DNA of 64,000 nucleotides from assembly GCA_037893225.1 (NCBI GenBank), contig JAZGUH010000087.1:62001-126000 (forward strand), read 5' to 3'. This stretch comes from Hippasteria phrygiana. Its lineage: Eukaryota; Echinodermata; Asteroidea; Valvatida; Goniasteridae. Positions 1-12,744 of this stretch are shown piece by piece. The notes beneath the pieces were generated by a model. It saw only the letters and a program-made list of their open reading frames with translations, did no database searches and had not been told where the DNA came from. Position numbers and translations under genes: made by a program. Position 1 is the stretch's first letter, and every line of letters starts with the position of its first letter.

Positions 1-1854
1 GGCTTCCCAGAGTTAAAACTTGTGGAGAAAATTCAAACCTCGCAATGTTTATTTTCTTTCCAGCCAACATCTGTGTGCATATTACCGTCTATTTATTGCT
101 CCATGCATGTCAAATTCCCTGGGGTATGGACTTGCTTTACTCATTCATAATTGCATGAAATATCAACCAAATGCAGTAATTTTGACATGTATGGATAGCT
201 TAGATCTGGCGCTACATGTTGCAATTATCGGCGGCTTCTTAGAGTTAACACTTGTGGAGAAACTTCAAACCTCGCAATGTTTATTTTCTTTCCGGCCAAC
301 ATCTGTGTACATGTTACCGTCTATTTATTGCTCCATGCCTGTCAAATTCCCTGGGGTATGGACTTGCTTTACTCATTCATAATTGCATGAAATATCAACC
401 AAATGCAGTAATTTTGACATGTATGTATAGCTTAGATCTGGCGCTACATGTTGCAATTATCGGCGGCTTCCCAGAGTTAAAACTTGTGGAGAAAATTCAA
501 ACCTCGCAATGTTTATTTTCTTTCCAGCCAACATCTGTGTGCATATTACCGTCTATTTATTGCTCCATGCATGTCAAATTCCCTGGGGTATGGACTTGCT
601 TTACTCATTCATAATTGCATGAAATATCAACCAAATTCAGTAATTTTGACATGTATGGATAGCTTAGATCTGGCGCTACATGTTGCAATTATCGGCGGCT
701 TCTTAGAGTTAAAACTTGTGGAGAAAATTCAAACCTCGCAATGTTTATTTTCTTTCCGGCCAACATCTGTGTACATGTTACCGTCTATTTATTGCTCCAT
801 GCATGTCAAATTCCCTGGGGTATGGACTTGCTTTACTCATTCATAATTGCATGAAATATCAACCAAATTCAGTAATTTTGACATGTATGGATAGCTTAGA
901 TCTGGCGCTACATGTTGCAATTATCGGCGGCTTCTTAGAGTTAAAACTTGTGGAGAAAATTCGAACCTCGCAATGTTTATTTTCTTTCCGGCCAACATCT
1001 GTGTACATGTTACCGTCTATTTATTGCTCCATGCCTGTCAAATTCCCTGGGGTATGGACTTGCTTTACTCATTCATAATTGCATGAAATATCAACCAAAT
1101 GCAGTAATTTTGACATGTATGTATAGCTTAGATCTGGCGCTACATGTTGCAATTATCGGCGGCTTCCCAGAGTTAAAACTTGTGGAGAAAATTCAAACCT
1201 CGCAATGTTTATTTTCTTTCCAGCCAACATCTGTGTGCATATTACCTTCTATTTATTGCTCCATGCCTGTCAAATTCTCCAGGGTATGACTTGCTTTACT
1301 CATTCATAATTGCATGAAATATCAACCAAATTCAGTAATTTTGACATGTATGGATAGCTTAGATCTGGCGCTACATGTTGCAATTATCGGCGGCTTCTTA
1401 GAGTTAAAACTTGTGGAGAAAATTCGAACCTCGCAATGTTTATTTTCTTTCCGGCCAACATCTGTGTGCATATTACCTTCTATTTATTGCTCCATGCCTG
1501 TCAAATTCCCCAGGGTATGACTTGCTTTACTCATTCATAATTGCATGAAATATCAACCAAATTCAGTAATTTTGACAGGTATGGATAGCTTAGATCTGGC
1601 GCTACATGTTGCAATTATCGGCGGCTTCTTAGAGTTAACACTTGTGGAGAAAATTCAAACCTCGCAATGTTTATTTTCTTTCCGGCCAACATCTGTGTAC
1701 ATGTTACCGTCTATTTATTGCTCCATGCATGTCAAATTCCCTGGGGTATGGACTTGCTTTACTCATTCATAATTGCATGAAATATCAACCAAATGCAGTA
1801 ATTTTGACATGTATGTATAGCTTAGATCTGGCGCTACATGTTGCAATTATCGGC
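1..1854. repeat. Canonical 8-mer HOR unit, a-b-c-d-e-f-g-h
   Basis: Eight monomers in the order a-b-c-d-e-f-g-h make 1854 bp (six of 232 and two of 231). The same order and length recur at 9037, 10891, 14134 and 15988. The seventh monomer is followed by a private gacaggt (usual form gacatgt) near 1575-1581, also seen at the matching place near 10611 and 15708, which ties these three units together. The f and g members lack one G of the atggactt motif and account for both 231-bp lengths. Confidence 0.9.
233..464. repeat. Reference 232-bp monomer (haplotype b)
   Basis: This copy serves to define the monomer, counted from ggcttc. In order it holds a variable head (cttctt or cttccc, then taacac or taaaac), a T-rich stretch (gtttattttctttcc), the CCGG/CCAG site, a variable centre (tacatg or gcatat; ccgtct or ccttct), catgcatg or catgcctg, the cctgggg motif, cataattgcatg, a variable aaat-g/t/a-cag site, ttgacatgtat followed by g or t, AGATCT, tacatgttgca and a tail of attatc or atcatc. 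It carries the b signature of taacac, aacttc, tacatgtt and catgcctg. A 9-bp inverted repeat (ataattgca and tgcaattat, about 64 bp apart) is present. No box typical of a known centromere-binding protein was found. Confidence 0.95.
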
Positions 1855-4800
1855 GGCTTCCCAGAGTTAAAACTTGTGGAGAAAATTCAAACCTCGCAAT
1901 GTTTATTTTCTTTCCAGCCAACATCTGTGTGCATATTACCGTCTATTATTGCTCCATGCATGTCAAATTCCCTGGGGTATGGACTTGCTTTACTCATTCA
2001 TAATTGCATGAAATATCAACCAAATGCAGTAATTTTGACATGTATGGATAGCTTAGATCTGGCGCTACATGTTGCAATTATCGGCGGCTTCTTAGAGTTA
2101 ACACTTGTGGAGAAACTTCAAACCTCGCAATGTTTATTTTCTTTCCGGCCAACATCTGTGTACATGTTACCGTCTATTTATTGCTCCATGCCTGTCAAAT
2201 TCCCTGGGGTATGGACTTGCTTTACTCATTCATAATTGCATGAAATATCAACCAAATGCAGTAATTTTGACATGTATGTATAGCTTAGATCTGGCGCTAC
2301 ATGTTGCAATTATCGGCGGCTTCCCAGAGTTAAAACTTGTGGAGAAAATTCAAACCTCGCAATGTTTATTTTCTTTCCAGCCAACATCTGTGTGCATATT
2401 ACCGTCTATTTATTGCTCCATGCATGTCAAATTCCCTGGGGTATGGACTTGCTTTACTCATTCATAATTGCATGAAATATCAACCAAATTCAGTAATTTT
2501 GACATGTATGGATAGCTTAGATCTGGCGCTACATGTTGCAATTATCGGCGGCTTCTTAGAGTTAAAACTTGTGGAGAAAATTCAAACCTCGCAATGTTTA
2601 TTTTCTTTCCGGCCAACATCTGTGTACATGTTACCGTCTATTTATTGCTCCATGCATGTCAAATTCCCTGGGGTATGGACTTGCTTTACTCATTCATAAT
2701 TGCATGAAATATCAACCAAATTCAGTAATTTTGACATGTATGGATAGCTTAGATCTGGCGCTACATGTTGCAATTATCGGCGGCTTCTTAGAGTTAAAAC
2801 TTGTGGAGAAAATTCGAACCTCGCAATGTTTATTTTCTTTCCGGCCAACATCTGTGTACATGTTACCGTCTATTTATTGCTCCATGCCTGTCAAATTCCC
2901 TGGGGTATGGACTTGCTTTACTCATTCATAATTGCATGAAATATCAACCAAATGCAGTAATTTTGACATGTATGTATAGCTTAGATCTGGCGCTACATGT
3001 TGCAATTATCGGCGGCTTCCCAGAGTTAAAACTTGTGGAGAAAATTCAAACCTCGCAATGTTTATTTTCTTTCCAGCCAACATCTGTGTGCATATTACCG
3101 TCTATTTATTGCTCCATGCATGTCAAATTCCCTGGGGTATGGACTTGCTTTACTCATTCATAATTGCATGAAATATCAACCAAATTCAGTAATTTTGACA
3201 TGTATGGATAGCTTAGATCTGGCGCTACATGTTGCAATTATCGGCGGCTTCTTAGAGTTAAAACTTGTGGAGAAAATTCAAACCTCGCAATGTTTATTTT
3301 CTTTCCGGCCAACATCTGTGTACATGTTACCGTCTATTTATTGCTCCATGCATGTCAAATTCCCTGGGGTATGGACTTGCTTTACTCATTCATAATTGCA
3401 TGAAATATCAACCAAATTCAGTAATTTTGACATGTATGGATAGCTTAGATCTGGCGCTACATGTTGCAATTATCGGCGGCTTCTTAGAGTTAAAACTTGT
3501 GGAGAAAATTCGAACCTCGCAATGTTTATTTTCTTTCCGGCCAACATCTGTGTACATGTTACCGTCTATTTATTGCTCCATGCCTGTCAAATTCCCTGGG
3601 GTATGGACTTGCTTTACTCATTCATAATTGCATGAAATATCAACCAAATGCAGTAATTTTGACATGTATGTATAGCTTAGATCTGGCGCTACATGTTGCA
3701 ATTATCGGCGGCTTCCCAGAGTTAAAACTTGTGGAGAAAATTCAAACCTCGCAATGTTTATTTTCTTTCCAGCCAACATCTGTGTGCATATTACCTTCTA
3801 TTTATTGCTCCATGCCTGTCAAATTCTCCAGGGTATGACTTGCTTTACTCATTCATAATTGCATGAAATATCAACCAAATTCAGTAATTTTGACATGTAT
3901 GGATAGCTTAGATCTGGCGCTACATGTTGCAATTATCGGCGGCTTCTTAGAGTTAAAACTTGTGGAGAAAATTCGAACCTCGCAATGTTTATTTTCTTTC
4001 CGGCCAACATCTGTGTGCATATTACCTTCTATTTATTGCTCCATGCCTGTCAAATTCCCCAGGGTATGACTTGCTTTACTCATTCATAATTGCATGAAAT
4101 ATCAACCAAATTCAGTAATTTTGACATGTATGGATAGCTTAGATCTGGCGCTACATGTTGCAATTATCGGCGGCTTCTTAGAGTTAACACTTGTGGAGAA
4201 AATTCAAACCTCGCAATGTTTATTTTCTTTCCGGCCAACATCTGTGTACATGTTACCGTCTATTTATTGCTCCATGCATGTCAAATTCCCTGGGGTATGG
4301 ACTTGCTTTACTCATTCATAATTGCATGAAATATCAACCAAATGCAGTAATTTTGACATGTATGTATAGCTTAGATCTGGCGCTACATGTTGCAATTATC
4401 GGCGGCTTCCCAGAGTTAAAACTTGTGGAGAAAATTCAAACCTCGCAATGTTTATTTTCTTTCCAGCCAACATCTGTGTGCATATTACCTTCTATTTATT
4501 GCTCCATGCCTGTCAAATTCTCCAGGGTATGACTTGCTTTACTCATTCATAATTGCATGAAATATCAACCAAATTCAGTAATTTTGACATGTATGGATAG
4601 CTTAGATCTGGCGCTACATGTTGCAATTATCGGCGGCTTCTTAGAGTTAAAACTTGTGGAGAAAATTCGAACCTCGCAATGTTTATTTTCTTTCCGGCCA
4701 ACATCTGTGTGCATATTACCTTCTATTTATTGCTCCATGCCTGTCAAATTCCCCAGGGTATGACTTGCTTTACTCATTCATAATTGCATGAAATATCAAC

Positions 4801-7800
4801 CAAATTCAGTAATTTTGACATGTATGGATAGCTTAGATCTGGCGCTACATGTTGCAATTATCGGCGGCTTCTTAGAGTTAACACTTGTGGAGAAAATTCA
4901 AACCTCGCAATGTTTATTTTCTTTCCGGCCAACATCTGTGTACATGTTACCGTCTATTTATTGCTCCATGCATGTCAAATTCCCTGGGGTATGGACTTGC
5001 TTTACTCATTCATAATTGCATGAAATATCAACCAAATGCAGTAATTTTGACATGTATGTATAGCTTAGATCTGGCGCTACATGTTGCAATTATCGGCGGC
5101 TTCCCAGAGTTAAAACTTGTGGAGAAAATTCAAACCTCGCAATGTTTATTTTCTTTCCAGCCAACATCTGTGTGCATATTACCGTCTATTTATTGCTCCA
5201 TGCATGTCAAATTCCCTGGGGTATGGACTTGCTTTACTCATTCATAATTGCATGAAATATCAACCAAATTCAGTAATTTTGACATGTATGGATAGCTTAG
5301 ATCTGGCGCTACATGTTGCAATTATCGGCGGCTTTTAGAGTTAACACTTGTGGAGAAACTTCAAACCTCGCAATGTTTATTTTCTTTCCGGCCAACATCT
5401 GTGTACATGTTACCGTCTATTTATTGCTCCATGCCTGTCAAATTCCCTGGGGTATGGACTTGCTTTACTCATTCATAATTGCATGAAATATCAACCAAAT
5501 GCAGTAATTTTGACATGTATGTATAGCTTAGATCTGGCGCTACATGTTGCAATTATCGGCGGCTTCCCAGAGTTAAAACTTGTGGAGAAAATTCAAACCT
5601 CGCAATGTTTATTTTCTTTCCGGCCAACATCTGTGTACATGTTACCGTCTATTTATTGCTCCATGCATGTCAAATTCCCTGGGGTATGGACTTGCTTTAC
5701 TCATTCATAATTGCATGAAATATCAACCAAATGCAGTAATTTTGACATGTATGTATAGCTTAGATCTGGCGCTACATGTTGCAATTATCGGCGGCTTCCC
5801 AGAGTTAAAACTTGTGGAGAAAATTCAAACCTCGCAATGTTTATTTTCTTTCCAGCCAACATCTGTGTGCATATTACCGTCTATTTATTGCTCCATGCAT
5901 GTCAAATTCCCTGGGGTATGGACTTGCTTTTACTCATTCATAATTGCATGAAATATCAACCAAATTCAGTAATTTTGACATGTATGGATAGCTTAGATCT
6001 GGCGCTACATGTTGCAATTATCGGCGGCTTCTTAGAGTTAACACTTGTGGAGAAACTTCAAACCTCGCAATGTTTATTTTCTTTCCGGCCAACATCTGTG
6101 TACATGTTACCGTCTATTTATTGCTCCATGCCTGTCAAATTCCCTGGGGTATGGACTTGCTTTACTCATTCATAATTGCATGAAATATCAACCAAATGCA
6201 GTAATTTTGACATGTATGTATAGCTTAGATCTGGCGCTACATGTTGCAATTATCGGCGGCTTCCCAGAGTTAAAACTTGTGGAGAAAATTCAAACCTCGC
6301 AATGTTTATTTTCTTTCCAGCCAACATCTGTGTGCATATTACCTTCTATTTATTGCTCCATGCCTGTCAAATTCTCCAGGGTATGACTTGCTTTACTCAT
6401 TCATAATTGCATGAAATATCAACCAAATTCAGTAATTTTGACATGTATGGATAGCTTAGATCTGGCGCTACATGTTGCAATTATCGGCGGCTTCTTAGAG
6501 TTAACACTTGTGGAGAAAATTCAAACCTCGCAATGTTTATTTTCTTTCCGGCCAACATCTGTGTACATGTTACCGTCTATTTATTGCTCCATGCATGTCA
6601 AATTCCCTGGGGTATGGACTTGCTTTACTCATTCATAATTGCATGAAATATCAACCAAATGCAGTAATTTTGACATGTATGTATAGCTTAGATCTGGCGC
6701 TACATGTTGCAATTATCGGCGGCTTCCCAGAGTTAAAACTTGTGGAGAAAATTCAAACCTCGCAATGTTTATTTTCTTTCCAGCCAACATCTGTGTGCAT
6801 ATTACCGTCTATTTATTGCTCCATGCATGTCAAATTCCCTGGGGTATGGACTTGCTTTACTCATTCATAATTGCATGAAATATCAACCAAATTCAGTAAT
6901 TTTGACATGTATGGATAGCTTAGATCTGGCGCTACATGTTGCAATTATCGGCGGCTTCTTAGAGTTAAAACTTGTGGAGAAAATTCAAACCTCGCAATGT
7001 TTATTTTCTTTCCGGCCAACATCTGTGTACATGTTACCGTCTATTTATTGCTCCATGCATGTCAAATTCCCTGGGGTATGGACTTGCTTTACTCATTCAT
7101 AATTGCATGAAATATCAACCAAATTCAGTAATTTTGACATGTATGGATAGCTTAGATCTGGCGCTACATGTTGCAATTATCGGCGGCTTCTTAGAGTTAA
7201 AACTTGTGGAGAAAATTCGAACCTCGCAATGTTTATTTTCTTTCCGGCCAACATCTGTGTACATGTTACCGTCTATTTATTGCTCCATGCCTGTCAAATT
7301 CCCTGGGGTATGGACTTGCTTTACTCATTCATAATTGCATGAAATATCAACCAAATGCAGTAATTTTGACATGTATGTATAGCTTAGATCTGGCGCTACA
7401 TGTTGCAATTATCGGCGGCTTCCCAGAGTTAAAACTTGTGGAGAAAATTCAAACCTCGCAATGTTTATTTTCTTTCCAGCCAACATCTGTGTGCATATTA
7501 CCTTCTATTTATTGCTCCATGCCTGTCAAATTCTCCAGGGTATGACTTGCTTTACTCATTCATAATTGCATGAAATATCAACCAAATTCAGTAATTTTGA
7601 CATGTATGGATAGCTTAGATCTGGCGCTACATGTTGCAATTATCGGCGGCTTCTTAGAGTTAAAACTTGTGGAGAAAATTCGAACCTCGCAATGTTTATT
7701 TTCTTTCCGGCCAACATCTGTGTGCATATTACCTTCTATTTATTGCTCCATGCCTGTCAAATTCCCCAGGGTATGACTTGCTTTACTCATTCATAATTGC

Positions 7801-9036
7801 ATGAAATATCAACCAAATGCAGTAATTTTGACATGTATGTATAGCTTAGATCTGGCGCTACATGTTGCAATTATCGGCGGCTTCCCAGAGTTAAAACTTG
7901 TGGAGAAAATTCAAACCTCGCAATGTTTATTTTCTTTCCAGCCAACATCTGTGTGCATATTACCGTCTATTTATTGCTCCATGCATGTCAAATTCCCTGG
8001 GGTATGGACTTGCTTTACTCATTCATAATTGCATGAAATATCAACCAAATTCAGTAATTTTGACATGTATGGATAGCTTAGATCTGGCGCTACATGTTGC
8101 AATTATCGGCGGCTTCTTAGAGTTAAAACTTGTGGAGAAAATTCGAACCTCGCAATGTTTATTTTCTTTCCGGCCAACATCTGTGTACATGTTACCGTCT
8201 ATTTATTGCTCCATGCCTGTCAAATTCCCTGGGGTATGGACTTGCTTTACTCATTCATAATTGCATGAAATATCAACCAAATGCAGTAATTTTGACATGT
8301 ATGTATAGCTTAGATCTGGCGCTACATGTTGCAATTATCGGCGGCTTCCCAGAGTTAAAACTTGTGGAGAAAATTCAAACCTCGCAATGTTTATTTTCTT
8401 TCCAGCCAACATCTGTGTGCATATTACCTTCTATTTATTGCTCCATGCCTGTCAAATTCTCCAGGGTATGACTTGCTTTACTCATTCATAATTGCATGAA
8501 ATATCAACCAAATTCAGTAATTTTGACATGTATGGATAGCTTAGATCTGGCGCTACATGTTGCAATTATCGGCGGCTTCTTAGAGTTAAAACTTGTGGAG
8601 AAAATTCGAACCTCGCAATGTTTATTTTCTTTCCGGCCAACATCTGTGTGCATATTACCTTCTATTTATTGCTCCATGCCTGTCAAATTCCCCAGGGTAT
8701 GACTTGCTTTACTCATTCATAATTGCATGAAATATCAACCAAATTCAGTAATTTTGACATGTATGGATAGCTTAGATCTGGCGCTACATGTTGCAATTAT
8801 CGGCGGCTTCTTAGAGTTAACACTTGTGGAGAAAATTCAAACCTCGCAATGTTTATTTTCTTTCCGGCCAACATCTGTGTACATGTTACCGTCTATTTAT
8901 TGCTCCATGCATGTCAAATTCCCTGGGGTATGGACTTGCTTTACTCATTCATAATTGCATGAAATATCAACCAAATGCAGTAATTTTGACATGTATGTAT
9001 AGCTTAGATCTGGCGCTACATGTTGCAATTATCGGC
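1855..9036. repeat. Irregular HOR block: truncated and reshuffled 8-mer units
   Basis: The same haplotypes occur in broken order: a*-b-c-d-e (1855-3013), c-d-e-f-g-h (3014-4403), f-g-h (4404-5097), c-b-x-c-b-f-h (5098-6720), c-d-e-f-g (6721-7878) and c-e-f-g-h (7879-9036). The first member, a*, has lost one base (tctattattg instead of tctatttattg, near 1945-1952). One base is missing at 5333-5338 (ggcttttag) and an extra T sits at 5928-5932. The hybrid x at 5561 joins a cttccc head to a ccgg/tacatg centre. The pattern is what unequal exchange between out-of-register 8-mers would leave. Confidence 0.85.
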
Positions 9037-12000
9037 GGCTTCCCAGAGTTAAAACTTGTGGAGAAAATTCAAACCTCGCAATGTTTATTTTCTTTCCAGC
9101 CAACATCTGTGTGCATATTACCGTCTATTTATTGCTCCATGCATGTCAAATTCCCTGGGGTATGGACTTGCTTTACTCATTCATAATTGCATGAAATATC
9201 AACCAAATGCAGTAATTTTGACATGTATGGATAGCTTAGATCTGGCGCTACATGTTGCAATTATCGGCGGCTTCTTAGAGTTAACACTTGTGGAGAAACT
9301 TCAAACCTCGCAATGTTTATTTTCTTTCCGGCCAACATCTGTGTACATGTTACCGTCTATTTATTGCTCCATGCCTGTCAAATTCCCTGGGGTATGGACT
9401 TGCTTTACTCATTCATAATTGCATGAAATATCAACCAAATGCAGTAATTTTGACATGTATGTATAGCTTAGATCTGGCGCTACATGTTGCAATTATCGGC
9501 GGCTTCCCAGAGTTAAAACTTGTGGAGAAAATTCAAACCTCGCAATGTTTATTTTCTTTCCAGCCAACATCTGTGTGCATATTACCGTCTATTTATTGCT
9601 CCATGCATGTCAAATTCCCTGGGGTATGGACTTGCTTTACTCATTCATAATTGCATGAAATATCAACCAAATTCAGTAATTTTGACATGTATGGATAGCT
9701 TAGATCTGGCGCTACATGTTGCAATTATCGGCGGCTTCTTAGAGTTAAAACTTGTGGAGAAAATTCAAACCTCGCAATGTTTATTTTCTTTCCGGCCAAC
9801 ATCTGTGTACATGTTACCGTCTATTTATTGCTCCATGCATGTCAAATTCCCTGGGGTATGGACTTGCTTTACTCATTCATAATTGCATGAAATATCAACC
9901 AAATTCAGTAATTTTGACATGTATGGATAGCTTAGATCTGGCGCTACATGTTGCAATTATCGGCGGCTTCTTAGAGTTAAAACTTGTGGAGAAAATTCGA
10001 ACCTCGCAATGTTTATTTTCTTTCCGGCCAACATCTGTGTACATGTTACCGTCTATTTATTGCTCCATGCCTGTCAAATTCCCTGGGGTATGGACTTGCT
10101 TTACTCATTCATAATTGCATGAAATATCAACCAAATGCAGTAATTTTGACATGTATGTATAGCTTAGATCTGGCGCTACATGTTGCAATTATCGGCGGCT
10201 TCCCAGAGTTAAAACTTGTGGAGAAAATTCAAACCTCGCAATGTTTATTTTCTTTCCAGCCAACATCTGTGTGCATATTACCTTCTATTTATTGCTCCAT
10301 GCCTGTCAAATTCTCCAGGGTATGACTTGCTTTACTCATTCATAATTGCATGAAATATCAACCAAATTCAGTAATTTTGACATGTATGGATAGCTTAGAT
10401 CTGGCGCTACATGTTGCAATTATCGGCGGCTTCTTAGAGTTAAAACTTGTGGAGAAAATTCGAACCTCGCAATGTTTATTTTCTTTCCGGCCAACATCTG
10501 TGTGCATATTACCTTCTATTTATTGCTCCATGCCTGTCAAATTCCCCAGGGTATGACTTGCTTTACTCATTCATAATTGCATGAAATATCAACCAAATTC
10601 AGTAATTTTGACAGGTATGGATAGCTTAGATCTGGCGCTACATGTTGCAATTATCGGCGGCTTCTTAGAGTTAACACTTGTGGAGAAAATTCAAACCTCG
10701 CAATGTTTATTTTCTTTCCGGCCAACATCTGTGTACATGTTACCGTCTATTTATTGCTCCATGCATGTCAAATTCCCTGGGGTATGGACTTGCTTTACTC
10801 ATTCATAATTGCATGAAATATCAACCAAATGCAGTAATTTTGACATGTATGTATAGCTTAGATCTGGCGCTACATGTTGCAATTATCGGCGGCTTCCCAG
10901 AGTTAAAACTTGTGGAGAAAATTCAAACCTCGCAATGTTTATTTTCTTTCCAGCCAACATCTGTGTGCATATTACCGTCTATTTATTGCTCCATGCATGT
11001 CAAATTCCCTGGGGTATGGACTTGCTTTACTCATTCATAATTGCATGAAATATCAACCAAATGCAGTAATTTTGACATGTATGGATAGCTTAGATCTGGC
11101 GCTACATGTTGCAATTATCGGCGGCTTCTTAGAGTTAACACTTGTGGAGAAACTTCAAACCTCGCAATGTTTATTTTCTTTCCGGCCAACATCTGTGTAC
11201 ATGTTACCGTCTATTTATTGCTCCATGCCTGTCAAATTCCCTGGGGTATGGACTTGCTTTACTCATTCATAATTGCATGAAATATCAACCAAATGCAGTA
11301 ATTTTGACATGTATGTATAGCTTAGATCTGGCGCTACATGTTGCAATTATCGGCGGCTTCCCAGAGTTAAAACTTGTGGAGAAAATTCAAACCTCGCAAT
11401 GTTTATTTTCTTTCCAGCCAACATCTGTGTGCATATTACCGTCTATTTATTGCTCCATGCATGTCAAATTCCCTGGGGTATGGACTTGCTTTACTCATTC
11501 ATAATTGCATGAAATATCAACCAAATTCAGTAATTTTGACATGTATGGATAGCTTAGATCTGGCGCTACATGTTGCAATTATCGGCGGCTTCTTAGAGTT
11601 AAAACTTGTGGAGAAAATTCAAACCTCGCAATGTTTATTTTCTTTCCGGCCAACATCTGTGTACATGTTACCGTCTATTTATTGCTCCATGCATGTCAAA
11701 TTCCCTGGGGTATGGACTTGCTTTACTCATTCATAATTGCATGAAATATCAACCAAATTCAGTAATTTTGACATGTATGGATAGCTTAGATCTGGCGCTA
11801 CATGTTGCAATTATCGGCGGCTTCTTAGAGTTAAAACTTGTGGAGAAAATTCGAACCTCGCAATGTTTATTTTCTTTCCGGCCAACATCTGTGTACATGT
11901 TACCGTCTATTTATTGCTCCATGCCTGTCAAATTCCCTGGGGTATGGACTTGCTTTACTCATTCATAATTGCATGAAATATCAACCAAATGCAGTAATTT

Positions 12001-12744
12001 TGACATGTATGTATAGCTTAGATCTGGCGCTACATGTTGCAATTATCGGCGGCTTCCCAGAGTTAAAACTTGTGGAGAAAATTCAAACCTCGCAATGTTT
12101 ATTTTCTTTCCAGCCAACATCTGTGTGCATATTACCTTCTATTTATTGCTCCATGCCTGTCAAATTCTCCAGGGTATGACTTGCTTTACTCATTCATAAT
12201 TGCATGAAATATCAACCAAATTCAGTAATTTTGACATGTATGGATAGCTTAGATCTGGCGCTACATGTTGCAATTATCGGCGGCTTCTTAGAGTTAAAAC
12301 TTGTGGAGAAAATTCGAACCTCGCAATGTTTATTTTCTTTCCGGCCAACATCTGTGTGCATATTACCTTCTATTTATTGCTCCATGCCTGTCAAATTCCC
12401 CAGGGTATGACTTGCTTTACTCATTCATAATTGCATGAAATATCAACCAAATTCAGTAATTTTGACATGTATGGATAGCTTAGATCTGGCGCTACATGTT
12501 GCAATTATCGGCGGCTTCTTAGAGTTAACACTTGTGGAGAAAATTCAAACCTCGCAATGTTTATTTTCTTTCCGGCCAACATCTGTGTACATGTTACCGT
12601 CTATTTATTGCTCCATGCATGTCAAATTCCCTGGGGTATGGACTTGCTTTACTCATTCATAATTGCATGAAATATCAACCAAATGCAGTAATTTTGACAT
12701 GTATGTATAGCTTAGATCTGGCGCTACATGTTGCAATTATCGGC
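9037..12744. repeat. Two canonical 8-mer HOR units in tandem
   Basis: Two complete a-b-c-d-e-f-g-h units start at 9037 and 10891, exactly 1854 bp apart. By diagnostic sites they match each other and the unit at 1-1854. The first carries the gacaggt variant near 10611, while the second has the ordinary gacatgt, so the two are not perfectly identical. This is the cleanest example of the left-domain HOR in the first half of the window. Confidence 0.92.

Noticed and set aside
183..205. TTGACA followed by TATAG, resembling a bacterial promoter
   Set aside because: The spacing is far too short for a -35/-10 pair, the motif occurs in every monomer, and the context is a eukaryotic type satellite.
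20..382. Reading frame of 120 codons, repeated with small changes every 232 bp
   Set aside because: It starts at TTG, spans one and a half monomers and reads the same DNA in two frames, because 232 is not a multiple of 3. Copies overlap each other and replacement changes far outnumber silent ones. It is a by-product of the satellite.
948..980. CENP-B box
   Set aside because: The attcgaacctcgcaatg stretch of e and g monomers shares TTCG with the box but lacks the required A and CGGG. No better match was seen on either strand.
1642..2235. Longer frames of 197 or 152 codons (also at 15775, 18787, 32690, 33848, 37322, 55071, 59107, 61791)
   Set aside because: Each arises where a one-base deletion in a monomer happens to join two frames of neighbouring copies. 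They are not fusion genes.
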